Shown: positions 17,189 to 25,464 of the stretch, piece by piece
How positions within the stretch are numbered: the stretch's first letter is position 1
How the letters are laid out: each line of letters begins with the position of its first letter
Source of the DNA: Novosphingobium sp. B 225
GTDB lineage: Bacteria; Pseudomonadota; Alphaproteobacteria; Sphingomonadales; Sphingomonadaceae
Reading direction: 5' to 3'
Length of the DNA stretch: 50,008 bases
Assembly (NCBI RefSeq): GCF_002198665.1
Contig: NZ_MWLM01000002.1
Coordinates: 1 to 50,008, forward strand
Translations under genes and position numbers: made by a program
The notes under the pieces: generated by a model
What the model was told of the DNA's origin: nothing
Databases searched by the model: none
The model's input: only the letters and a program-made list of their open reading frames with translations

Positions 17189-17869
17189 TCAGCGCATCGA
17201 AGCCGGTGTAAGCAAAACCGGTCGATCGCCTGGCACCCACGGCGTGACCCGAAGCATGATCATGTTGAAAAGCTCTGACGAGAGATGATCGGCCAGCCAA
17301 ACCTTCAGGCGGAGCAGCGGTTGATCGCTGAACCACTCATGATCGACGGCAGCGAACTGTCGCACGAATGGCATAATCGCGGCGTCGGCCAAAGAGCGCG
17401 CAGGTCCGCAAAGCTGGCTTGTGCGGCCGAGGCGGCTATCCAGTTCCCGCAAGAACTCCATACCCATCGCACGATGTTTGAGCGGATCAACGCCGTAACG
17501 CTCAGGGTACTTATACCGATCGAGGTCATGCTTGAATGGTCCATCGTTCCGCTCGATCAATGCAGGGTTATCGCCTTCCAGCCAGTCTTCGGGGTCCCGC
17601 TGGGCAAGGGCCCACCGCATGATGTCGAGACTTTCGTCGATGATTTCACCATCCGGTAGGACAAGCACGGGAACCGTCCCTTTGGGTGAAGCAACAAGCA
17701 TCGACTCGGGCTTCGCCGAAAGCCTTACTTCGCGCAGTTCGCAGCCTGTGCCGCTGACGACAAACGCCAGCCTTGCCCGCATCGCGTAAGGGCAGCGTCG
17801 AAAACTATACAGGATCGGGTCCATCTGGCTGGCATTGGCATCATGGATCATGCGATGGCGCTCGTGCAT
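17189..17869 (-). CDS. Glutathione S-transferase / glutaredoxin-2-like protein
   Basis: 226 residues as drawn. The thioredoxin-fold start is ILYSFRRCPYAMRARLAF with a CPYA active-site context. A KGTVPVLVLPDG segment (cis-Pro) and a ESLDIMRWALA segment follow, then a helical C-terminal domain with SLADAAIMPFVRQFA. Family members use glutathione, but function differs widely between subfamilies. The start is uncertain: ATGs exist at 17869, 17851 and 17824, and the fold itself begins at the last. No strong ribosome binding site favours one. It lies upstream of, and on the same strand as, the iorA operon, about 200 bases away. Confidence 0.8.
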   Translation of the reverse strand: MHERHRMIHDANASQMDPILYSFRRCPYAMRARLAFVVSGTGCELREVRLSAKPESMLVASPKGTVPVLVLPDGEIIDESLDIMRWALAQRDPEDWLEGDNPALIERNDGPFKHDLDRYKYPERYGVDPLKHRAMGMEFLRELDSRLGRTSQLCGPARSLADAAIMPFVRQFAAVDHEWFSDQPLLRLKVWLADHLSSELFNMIMLRVTPWVPGDRPVLLTPASMR

Positions 17870-17974
17870 CGAGTGACTTTAGCGCCAAGAATATAGAGAT
17901 CGGCAATGGGCACTTTGAATAGCCCACAGATTGCTGGACGCCTTTGATTCTGATTTTGAGGTCAGGAGGAGGTG

Positions 17975-18163
17975 ATGGGGAAGCCCAATTTCAGTGGTGA
18001 TCTCAACCGTGATGCGGTGCTGCAATTCAACATCATCGACTGTGCTCCGCTCAGCCGGGCCCACGATCTTGAGCACTCGATGAGCCGACGCGGCAACTGC
18101 CATGACAGTGCAGCCGGGTTTCAGGGCGCGTATGGCAGTGTGGGTGAGCATGTTGGTATCTGA
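17975..18163 (+). pseudogene. IS3-family transposase remnant (orfA start joined to an orfB interior fragment)
   Basis: A 62-residue frame begins with an orfA-like N-terminus (KPNFSGDLNRDAVLQF, compare the IS3-type NFSxxFKRDAV) behind a strong AGGAGG site. It then jumps to SMSRRGNCHDSA, the hallmark of IS3 orfB near its catalytic DDE region (usually SMSRRGNCYDNA). About 300 residues of the normal transposase are missing between the two, so this is an internally deleted relic. Element ends were not found. Confidence 0.65.
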
Positions 18164-18628
18164 AAACACAGTACCATCATATCAACGCGCTGGCCGGGGC
18201 CTGGATGATGCGAAACGCGTCAAAAAATAAGCCATAAATCAATGTAAATCAGCCATTTATAGGAAGATTCGAGATTGATCGGGAATGGCTGAAATTAGGT
18301 TGTTGGTCGGGGAGACAGGATTCGATGTTTTCGGTTAAATTTATAAAATATAACAAACATATGAAAACGAAAAATGGCAGTTACCTGCTCGGTTACCAAC
18401 ACCGAAATTGGCTGGAAATGGATCCATGTTTGCCAATCCAGTCAATTTTTTCGACAGCGCAGCCCTACCATCAAGGACGGCACCCTTGCAACTTCGCGAA
18501 GCAGACGGAGGCCCTGCGCGCGCGCAGGTGCGCCAGCGGGCATCCGGCAATGAGCGAGGCAAGAGTGCCTGCGGGTCAATACCAAAAATGCCGCACCCTC
18601 AGGAGCGCGCAGCGCGGGACAGAGTGCG
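18164..18628. other. Gene-free, partly AT-rich segment
   Basis: About 18210-18400 is markedly richer in A and T than the rest of the window (for example runs around 18218-18260 and 18335-18375), which suggests foreign or relic DNA. Short inverted ATAAAT/ATTTAT arms occur near 18235-18260. No convincing gene is seen; the frame from 18408 into repeat B has no recognisable domain. Confidence 0.5.
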
Positions 18629-18783
18629 TCAATCCGACCTCCCGCTCAATCAAACGCTCCTGATCGTTACCCGGATGGGCCGGGACCTGGGGCCCGGTTC
18701 GCATCTGCGAATGGTGCAGCTTGCCCGCCAGGACTGCATTTCGCTGCTTCGGGCACTTGTCTGAATTCACTGACTTTTCGGAC
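18629..18783 (+). repeat. Repeat B: direct repeat partner of repeat A
   Basis: Same orientation as repeat A and about 6.2 kb away. The core at 18647-18687 matches A at 37 of 41 positions, and the tail GTCTGA...CACTGACT...TTCGGAC is also shared. This copy keeps an open frame ending at 18764 (peptide pattern QTLLIVTRMGRD...LLRALV stop), unlike A. Similarity continues about 20 bases past that stop, so a purely coding explanation is not enough; a mobile-element end or recombined duplicate is possible. Confidence 0.75.
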
Positions 18784-18924
18784 GTTGGCCCCACCTACTC
18801 GGGCTCATGAAAGCCGCCCTTCGCTTCAAGCATTGCCGATGGCAGTTGTGGCCGCCGCCTCAGCGAAATTGCGGTGCATTTGAGATAGCTAGGTCAAGGA
18901 AATTCCAATCTGGCGCTCTCGCGC

Positions 18925-20205
18925 TCAAGTGATCGGCTTCAAGCCCAAGCGCAGCACATCGACAACCTCGCAGGCGACGTCGATCATGCGATCCTCGCTG
19001 ATCGACACAAGACCCTTGGCGAGCCAGTTTACACCGCCGATGTGGATTAGGTGGAGCGTCTTGCCATCATGATCACGCAAGGCATCGCATTCCTTCAGCC
19101 GTTTTCGCTGGATTGAGCCAATCTTCAGCAGCCACTGAACATACTCTTCGTGTGCCTTGTGGCCTTCATCGTCCAGTTCAGGGATCCCAACAGAAGCGCG
19201 GAGTGGTGCGATATCGGGTCGCAGCTGCGCCAGGGCCGTGCTGCGCAAGTAATCGAGGTGCGCCTCGGCCTGATCCTCACCTCCTTCGGCCCGGTGATCG
19301 TACTCGCTATAGATGTGCTTGATGATGTTCCGGGATCGTTCGTGACAGGCAGACAGAAGGGTCTGTTTGTCGCCGACATGGTGGTAGAGGGTGCGCTTGG
19401 TTGCACCCAACTCTGCCGCGATATCGTCGAGCGTGGTTGAGGAAACGCCGCGCTGGTTGAACAGGCGCGATGCCGTGATCAGTATCTCCTCGCGCTTCGC
19501 TCGCGCCTGACCCTCCCGGTCGAAGGCTCTGACATTGGTAGCGAGCAAGGGCGTAAGATCGATCAGTTGCACAGGGATCGGCCGGTTCCGGTCCTTGGCC
19601 CAGCCGTTCAGCAGCAGGTCAGTAGTTCCGGTAACAAGCCGCGCAAGGTCCGGCACGGCATCGCCAAGTGGGCTGATCGTGGCCCTGAACTGTGTCCATG
19701 CCCTGATCATGCCGAGGTGCTGCACAATGCTGATGATGGTTCGCGCAGCAATTTCAGGATCGCAGGCGCGCAATTCGCAGCGATTGACGCCTTCGCGCAG
19801 AATGTCGGCAATCATTGAGACAACCGCTTCATAGCGTTCGAGTACTGCCGTTCGCTGTTTGACGCCGAGCATGCCGACTTCGGACAGCGCGATGACATCG
19901 ATATGTTCGCGGCCTGCGATCTTGAGGACGAATTCGACAAGCTTTTGCGAAGCATCGCTCGGTTTCGATCGGATCGCCTCGGCGGTCTCGGCCATGGTGT
20001 CGCATGAACGACAATAGACCTGGAAAACCAGGTCCTCCTTGGACTTTGCGTAGTAGTAGAGGGCAGATCGCGTGAGCCCCATACAGGCCGCGATTTCCGG
20101 AAGAGATGAGGTTCCAACCCCAAAATTGGCAAGCTGCAACGCTGCCGAATCCAGGATCAAGTCATGGCGGCTGCGCCTGGTCGCGGATTCAATCTGGCTG
20201 GTCAT
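18925..20205 (-). CDS. Tandem TetR regulator: two TetR-type DNA-binding units in one chain
   Basis: 426 residues, about twice a normal TetR. The first helix-turn-helix is at about residues 32-56 (SLPEIAACMGLTRSALYYYAKSKEDL) and is followed by a helical ligand domain. The second unit starts near residue 236 (AKREEILITASRLFNQRG), with its helix-turn-helix at about 254-283 (DDIAAELGATKRTLYHHVGDK) and its own ligand domain. TetR proteins normally act as dimers; a fused pair could act as an intramolecular dimer or bridge two sites. It is divergent from the TonB receptor at 20462, and dyads in the shared region are probable operators. Ligand unknown, probably a compound handled by the adjacent hydrolases. 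Confidence 0.92.
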   Translation of the reverse strand: MTSQIESATRRSRHDLILDSAALQLANFGVGTSSLPEIAACMGLTRSALYYYAKSKEDLVFQVYCRSCDTMAETAEAIRSKPSDASQKLVEFVLKIAGREHIDVIALSEVGMLGVKQRTAVLERYEAVVSMIADILREGVNRCELRACDPEIAARTIISIVQHLGMIRAWTQFRATISPLGDAVPDLARLVTGTTDLLLNGWAKDRNRPIPVQLIDLTPLLATNVRAFDREGQARAKREEILITASRLFNQRGVSSTTLDDIAAELGATKRTLYHHVGDKQTLLSACHERSRNIIKHIYSEYDHRAEGGEDQAEAHLDYLRSTALAQLRPDIAPLRASVGIPELDDEGHKAHEEYVQWLLKIGSIQRKRLKECDALRDHDGKTLHLIHIGGVNWLAKGLVSISEDRMIDVACEVVDVLRLGLKPIT

Positions 20206-20264
20206 CCGTCACGACTCTTACCTGCAAGGCGCTCCCATTCAGCTTCGACAGCGAACAACAGATA

Positions 20265-20278
20265 AGCACCGATTTGTC
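20265..20278. promoter_or_regulatory. Weak third copy of the dyad, proximal to the tetR-like gene
   Basis: AGCACCGATTTGTC followed by AAAA keeps the TGTCAAA half of the two stronger sites but has only a partial left half. It lies 60 bases before the regulator start, where it could mediate autoregulation. Tentative. Confidence 0.3.
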
Positions 20279-20357
20279 AAAATCGTTAGGGCAAATGCAC
20301 ATGGGGGGCAATTTTAAACTCGGCCGCTTTCGCAGATATCGCATTCGAGAGCTAAAT

Positions 20358-20371
20358 GACACTCATTTGTC
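20358..20371. promoter_or_regulatory. Probable operator 1: GACA-N6-TGTC dyad
   Basis: The sequence GACACTCATTTGTC, followed by AAAA, is an inverted repeat with a 6-base centre. It is nearly identical to the site at 20409 (common form GACAC-Y-CAT-W-TGTCAAA). Two such copies in one divergent promoter between a TetR-type gene and its likely target point to regulator binding sites. Confidence 0.6.
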
Positions 20372-20408
20372 AAAACCCTCTTGTCATGCCCCTCATTGGG
20401 TGTAACAC

Positions 20409-20422
20409 GACACCCATATGTC
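20409..20422. promoter_or_regulatory. Probable operator 2: GACA-N6-TGTC dyad
   Basis: GACACCCATATGTC, followed by AAAT, lies 51 bases from operator 1, close to five helical turns, so two bound DNA-binding units would lie on nearly the same face. It is 39 bases before the TonB receptor start, a position that would block transcription when occupied. Confidence 0.6.
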
Positions 20423-20461
20423 AAATTCGACCAATGAGTCGAACCCAGCAGGGAGGGAAAC

Positions 20462-22771
20462 ATGAGGGTACTTCGCAAGGTCGCATTTGGTTCGACTTCG
20501 ACGATTGCAGTGCTTTTTGCTGCGGCCAATCCTGCGCACGCTCAGGCGGCTGACGAGGCAGCGGCAAGCGGCGACGAAATCGTCGTGACGGCGCGTCACC
20601 GCGATGAACGGGCGCAGGACATACCCGTGGCCCTGTCGGTCGTCGGTGGTGACCTGCTGACCAGGACCAACACCACCAGCGTCGCCGATTTATCCAAGCT
20701 GGCGCCCAGCCTGAGCTTTCAGGGTTATAACCCGCGCAACACCAACCTCAACATTCGCGGCCTTGGCAACAACATCGCGATCGCCAGCGATGGCCTCGAT
20801 CCCGGGGTCGGATTCTATATCGACGGGGTCTACTACAACCGCCCCGGCACCGCTGCCTTCGACCTGATCGATATCGAGCGGATCGAAGTCCTGCGCGGCC
20901 CTCAGGGAACGCTGTACGGCAAGAACACGACAGCTGGCGCGATCAGTGTCACCACTGCCAAGCCCAAGTTTAAGTCCGAGGTGAATGCCGAAATGACGGT
21001 CGGCAACCTTGGCTTTCTGCAGGGCAAGGCTGCAATCAACCTGCCGCTGGTCGACGATCAACTCGCGGTGCGCCTTTCCGGCTCGGTAACCAGCCGTGAC
21101 GGCACCCTGATCAATCAGTTTACCGGCAAGAAGCTCAACAACCGCAACAGCTATCTGCTACGGGGGCAGCTGCTGTTCACGCCCGGATCAAACGTTTCAG
21201 TGCGCTTGATTGGCGACTACGCTAAGCAGAAGCAGGACTGTTGCGCTCAGGTACTCGCTGATATCGTTGCCCCGGCCAACGGCAAGAACTTCCGCACCAT
21301 CGCCGGCCTGTTCGGCTATACGCCAGTCATCGATCCCTTCGCGCGCGTAGCGGTGAATGACCGGGCGCCCTTGATCGAAAACGAAAGTGGCGGCGTCTCC
21401 GCGCAGATCGATATCGAGCTGCCCGGTGCCACACTCACTTCGATTTCCGCATGGCGCTTCTGGAACTGGACCCCGCAAGGTGATCTCGACTTCATCCCGC
21501 TGAGCGCCTTCGCCGCGGCCGACAATGCCGACCGGCAAGACCAGTACAGTCAGGAACTGCGGATCGCTTCGACCGGCAGCAACAAGGTCGACTATGTGGC
21601 CGGGCTCTTCTTCTATGATGAAACCATCGATCAGCACCTGACCGTCAGCTATGGTTCGGCCGCGACCCAATTGCTGGTCAGCCAGGCGCTACCCGGCTTT
21701 ATTTTGAGTGGGGTAACAAAAGTCGATACCAACCGCTATCGCACCACCAGCCTGGCCGCTTATGGCCAGGCGACGATCCATCTGACCGAAGCACTCAGTC
21801 TGACAGGCGGCTTGCGGTATTCGCATGACAACAAGAGCGGCCACTATTCAGCAGTCGCTTCGGGGGGGCTGCCGCTCGCCGGACCGCTCGCCGCGTTTGC
21901 ACCACTCCGGGCGGCCTTTGCTTCGAGCGGCACCTTTGATGTGCAAAGTAAGGTCGGAAAGGTCTCGGGCGCGGCAAACCTGTCCTACCGCGTCAACAAC
22001 AACGTCCTGGTCTATGCGAACTACTCGCGTGGCAATCGTTCTGGGGGCCTCAACCTCACCCAGCTTGCCAGCGGGATCAGCCCGGTCGTGGCGCCCGAGT
22101 CGATCGATTCCTATGAACTGGGACTCAAGACCACCCTGCTGGATAACCGCGTTACCTTCAATGTGGCCGGTTATCTGCAGAATGACAGGAACTACCAGGC
22201 AACGGTGGCCGATCCGGCTCGCCTTGCAGTCGTTTATCTCTCGAATGTCCCCAAGGTTCGCTCGAAGGGCTTCGAGATCGACATGCAAGCCCGGCTTGCG
22301 GACAATGTCTCGGTCTATGGCGCCCTGGCTTACACAGATGCAAAGATCATCGACCTTCCTGCCAGCGCCTGCCCGCTCGAACTAAGCAATCAGAACACCT
22401 GCGACCTCTCTGGCTATCCGATCTCGGGGATTCCAAAGTGGAGCGCCTCGTTCGGCGGAGAAATCAAGCAGCCGGTTACGGTCTTTAGCGCGCCGTCGGA
22501 GGCCTATCTCGGTTTTGACTACAGCTACCGCTCAACCGTGAACAACGGCGGGTATTCTGCGGCAACTCAGCTTGAACCGCTGCACCTGGCCAACGCCCGA
22601 ATTGGAGTGCGGGCGCTCAATCGGCGAATGGATCTGTCAGTTTGGGCGAAGAACCTGTTCGACAAGCAATACTTCTCGGACATTGTTCCAGGGGTCGGCA
22701 ATACCGGCCTGCTGACAGCCCAACTCGGCGATCCGCGCACATATGGCGTGACCCTGCGGTTCCATTTCTGA
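20462..22771 (+). CDS. TonB-dependent outer-membrane receptor
   Basis: 769 residues from an ATG with GGGAGGG upstream. Residues 1-28 are a signal peptide ending AHA, and a TonB box (DEIVVTAR) follows near residue 41. The plug domain shows NIRGLGNN, VGFYIDGVYY and the IERIEVLRGPQGTLYGKNTTAGAI motif. The rest is a beta-barrel ending with an aromatic C-terminal residue (TLRFHF). Such receptors import large or scarce substrates across the outer membrane; in sphingomonads, many take up catabolic substrates rather than siderophores. First gene of an operon with four hydrolase-like genes, under probable control of the divergent tandem TetR. Confidence 0.95.
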   Translation: MRVLRKVAFGSTSTIAVLFAAANPAHAQAADEAAASGDEIVVTARHRDERAQDIPVALSVVGGDLLTRTNTTSVADLSKLAPSLSFQGYNPRNTNLNIRGLGNNIAIASDGLDPGVGFYIDGVYYNRPGTAAFDLIDIERIEVLRGPQGTLYGKNTTAGAISVTTAKPKFKSEVNAEMTVGNLGFLQGKAAINLPLVDDQLAVRLSGSVTSRDGTLINQFTGKKLNNRNSYLLRGQLLFTPGSNVSVRLIGDYAKQKQDCCAQVLADIVAPANGKNFRTIAGLFGYTPVIDPFARVAVNDRAPLIENESGGVSAQIDIELPGATLTSISAWRFWNWTPQGDLDFIPLSAFAAADNADRQDQYSQELRIASTGSNKVDYVAGLFFYDETIDQHLTVSYGSAATQLLVSQALPGFILSGVTKVDTNRYRTTSLAAYGQATIHLTEALSLTGGLRYSHDNKSGHYSAVASGGLPLAGPLAAFAPLRAAFASSGTFDVQSKVGKVSGAANLSYRVNNNVLVYANYSRGNRSGGLNLTQLASGISPVVAPESIDSYELGLKTTLLDNRVTFNVAGYLQNDRNYQATVADPARLAVVYLSNVPKVRSKGFEIDMQARLADNVSVYGALAYTDAKIIDLPASACPLELSNQNTCDLSGYPISGIPKWSASFGGEIKQPVTVFSAPSEAYLGFDYSYRSTVNNGGYSAATQLEPLHLANARIGVRALNRRMDLSVWAKNLFDKQYFSDIVPGVGNTGLLTAQLGDPRTYGVTLRFHF

Positions 22772-22783
22772 GCCGTGGGCGAG

Positions 22784-24118
22784 ATGAGGCCAATGGTACG
22801 GCGCTCGATTGCACTCGCGGTAGCGGGCGCGATGCTGGCGCCTGCGGTACCCGTCGCCGCGGGCAGCGCAAAACAGGCCGCGCACGTGCGAACCGCCGTC
22901 GCCGGCTTCGATGCCGCTCGCCTGCAGGAGCTGGACACGGCCCTGTCGGGCGTCGTTGCTAAGGGCGATGTGCCGGGTCTGACCTATATGCTAGTCCGAC
23001 ACGGCAAGGTCGTGGCGTTTAACTCGTTCGGCCAAGCCTCACCCGCACGCGGTCTTGAGCAGTCTAACCAGACCATCTTCCGGATCTTCTCGATGACCAA
23101 GCCGATTACCGGCGTGGCCATGATGATGCTGTACGAAGATGGCAAGTGGAAGCTCGACGATCCGATCACCAAGTTCTTGCCGGAAATGGCCAACCTCAGG
23201 GTCATTTCCGGTGTCGATCCCTCCGGCAAGCCGATCACCTTGCCGGTCAAACGCCCGCCGACCATGCGCGAGCTGATGAGCCACACGGCCGGTTTCGGCT
23301 ATGGGCTACTCGGCCGCAATCCGGTCGACGACATGTTCCGCGCGCGTGCTGTCAACGGTTCGAAAAATCTGGCCGAAGTGGCGGCCAAGGTGGCCGACAT
23401 TCCGCTCAAGTTCCAACCCGGCGAGGGTTGGGATTACAGCATCGCCGTCGATCTGCAGGCGCGGATCGTCGAAGTGATTACCGGTGAAAATTATGGCGCC
23501 TATCTCCAGCGCCGCGTGCTCGGCCCGCTAGGTATGAAGGACACCGCCTTCTATGTTCCGGCTGAAAAAGTTGGCCGCTTCGCCGATCTCTATGGCCTTG
23601 ATCCCAAGAGCGGCAAGATCGTCCTCTTGCCTCCAAGCTTTGCCCCAAACTTCAATTTCACTGATCCCAATCGCCAGCAGTCTGGCGGCGGCGGACTGGT
23701 TTCGACCGCCAGCGACTATGGCCGGTTTTGCCAGATGATCCTCAACGGCGGGAAGTTGGGCAAGGTCCGCTTGCTCAAGCCCGAAACGATCGCACTGATG
23801 GGGCAGGATGTCATTCCACAAGGCGTGCGGCCCGACAACGGCCTGGTTGGAGGCATGGGGACCACGGCTTTCGGCTTTGGTCCGGGTGTGGGTTTCGGCC
23901 TCGACTTCATGGTGATCAAGGATCCGAAATCCGCGCGCCTGCCGGTCGGGAAAGGCACTCTCAGCTGGGGCGGTGCAGCTGGAACCTGGTTTTGGATCGA
24001 TCCTGAGAATGACCTCTACTTCATCGGCATGATCCAGCGTCTGGGCGGTTCGGCCGGGATGACCGATCTGCCCGGTTTGTCGCAGCGACTGGTCTATCTG
24101 GCCATGACCCAGCCATGA
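22784..24118 (+). CDS. Beta-lactamase-fold serine hydrolase (class C / EstB-like esterase)
   Basis: 444 residues from the ATG at 22784; an upstream GTG (22775) and a later ATG (22793) are alternatives. A signal peptide (MVRRSIALAVAGAMLAPAVPVAA) suggests periplasmic action. The nucleophile motif SMTK follows FRIF at about residue 97, a YSI segment serves as the YxN-type motif, and a WGGAAGTWFWIDP stretch replaces KTG, as in EstB-type esterases. The family includes esterases and transesterases as well as beta-lactamases. Esterase activity is more likely given the neighbouring hydrolases and receptor. It overlaps the next gene by four bases. Confidence 0.88.
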   Translation: MRPMVRRSIALAVAGAMLAPAVPVAAGSAKQAAHVRTAVAGFDAARLQELDTALSGVVAKGDVPGLTYMLVRHGKVVAFNSFGQASPARGLEQSNQTIFRIFSMTKPITGVAMMMLYEDGKWKLDDPITKFLPEMANLRVISGVDPSGKPITLPVKRPPTMRELMSHTAGFGYGLLGRNPVDDMFRARAVNGSKNLAEVAAKVADIPLKFQPGEGWDYSIAVDLQARIVEVITGENYGAYLQRRVLGPLGMKDTAFYVPAEKVGRFADLYGLDPKSGKIVLLPPSFAPNFNFTDPNRQQSGGGGLVSTASDYGRFCQMILNGGKLGKVRLLKPETIALMGQDVIPQGVRPDNGLVGGMGTTAFGFGPGVGFGLDFMVIKDPKSARLPVGKGTLSWGGAAGTWFWIDPENDLYFIGMIQRLGGSAGMTDLPGLSQRLVYLAMTQP

Positions 24119-25449
24119 AGGTAGCTGCACAAATGGATCGCCGCGCATTTCTGGCTGTAACAGGAGCGATTGCCATGCTGCCCGCAGCACGTGCCCTTGC
24201 CGCGCAGGGCGATCTGAAAGGCGCAGCGCGCGAAGCGTGGATTTATGCGTTGCCGCTGATCGAAATGGCGAACACGCGCCAGGCGCAATCACCCGGACTC
24301 GTGGTCAACCGGTTCCATCATGTCCGCAAGTTGACCGATCCGTCGCGCAGACAGGTTACTGCCCCAAACAACGATACGCTGTTTTCCAGTGCCTGGTTCG
24401 ATCTGTCTCAAGGGCCGGTTACCCTGACCGTCCCTAACGGCGGGCACCGCTATCTCGCCGTTCAGCTGCTCGATATGTACACCAATACCAACGCTTGCAT
24501 TTCCAAGCGGACCTTTAGCCGCGAGATTGGGCCGGAAGGTGGAACCTTTACTTTGGTCGGCCCGGGACAGCGCAGCAAGGGACCCAATCCGATCCACCTG
24601 GCCACGCCACATGGCTGGGCACTCGCGCGGATACTGGTCGATGGGCCCGATGATCTGAACGCTGCCTGCGCGGCGCAGGACTTACTCAGTTTGAGCGGCC
24701 CTGCCATTCCCGCGGCAGGGGGCTACGCGCGCCGCAACGCCGCGCCTGCGGACTATTTCACAAGCGCGGCCCGGTTGCTGCAGTCCGATCCACCGCCCAG
24801 GCAGGATCGCACAGCGCTGGCCCGCTTCGCGGCCCTGGGGCTCAGACCCGGCAAGCCGTTCGATCCCGGCAGGCTATCCGCCAGCGACTTGGCCGAGATC
24901 GAGGCCGGGATTGCCGAAGCCCGCAGCAAAATCGTATCCGCAGGCAAATCCGCCCACTTCATTGACGGCTGGAGCTATCCAAAGGCCAATCTAGGCAATT
25001 TCGAACAGGACTATGACTATCGCGCCATTGTCGCGCTGGTCGGGCTTGCGGCCAATACGCCGGAGGAAGCCCTATACCTTTCGCCGCAAGGTGAGAGTGG
25101 CCGCCTGTTCACCGATGATGGGCCCTACAGGCTGCAGCTGCCTACGCCGCCGCCGGTCGAGGCTTTCTGGTCGCTGACCATGTACGAGGCGACTGATGAA
25201 GGTCAGCTCTATCTTACGGCAAACCCGCTCGACCGTTATTCGATTGGGGATCGAACCAAGGGCCTGCGCACCAACTCCGATGGCAGCCTCGACATTTGGA
25301 TCAGCCGAAGCGATCCGGGCGGCGACCGAACTGCCAACTGGTTGCCTGCGCCCGCGAGCGGTCCTTTCAGTCTAAGCTTTCGGGCCTACTGGCCACGGGA
25401 GGAATTCCGCGATGGGCGCTATCGGTTGCCGCCGATTGAACGGGTCTGA
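24115..25449 (+). CDS. DUF1254/DUF1214-type exported protein
   Basis: 444 residues. A second ATG at 24133 begins MDRRAFLAVTGAIAM, a Tat-like or Sec signal ending ARALAA, so export is expected. The N-terminal part (AWIYALPLIEMANTR, then TAPNNDTLFSSAWFDLS) matches DUF1254. The C-terminal part (PPPVEAFWSLTMYEATDEGQLY, then NPLDRYSIGDRTKGL) matches DUF1214. The biochemical role of this pair of domains is unknown. Its place between an esterase-like protein and an alpha/beta hydrolase in a receptor operon suggests involvement in handling the imported compound. Confidence 0.85.
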   Translation: MKVAAQMDRRAFLAVTGAIAMLPAARALAAQGDLKGAAREAWIYALPLIEMANTRQAQSPGLVVNRFHHVRKLTDPSRRQVTAPNNDTLFSSAWFDLSQGPVTLTVPNGGHRYLAVQLLDMYTNTNACISKRTFSREIGPEGGTFTLVGPGQRSKGPNPIHLATPHGWALARILVDGPDDLNAACAAQDLLSLSGPAIPAAGGYARRNAAPADYFTSAARLLQSDPPPRQDRTALARFAALGLRPGKPFDPGRLSASDLAEIEAGIAEARSKIVSAGKSAHFIDGWSYPKANLGNFEQDYDYRAIVALVGLAANTPEEALYLSPQGESGRLFTDDGPYRLQLPTPPPVEAFWSLTMYEATDEGQLYLTANPLDRYSIGDRTKGLRTNSDGSLDIWISRSDPGGDRTANWLPAPASGPFSLSFRAYWPREEFRDGRYRLPPIERV

Positions 25450-25464
25450 CGAAAAGGGAATTCG

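Noticed and set aside
17879..18169. 96-codon minus-strand ORF
   Set aside because: Antisense to the IS3 relic, whose plus-strand signatures are recognisable.
18408..18764. 118-codon ORF running into repeat B
   Set aside because: No known domain; only its end is shared with repeat A, where the frame is broken. Better described as a repeat.
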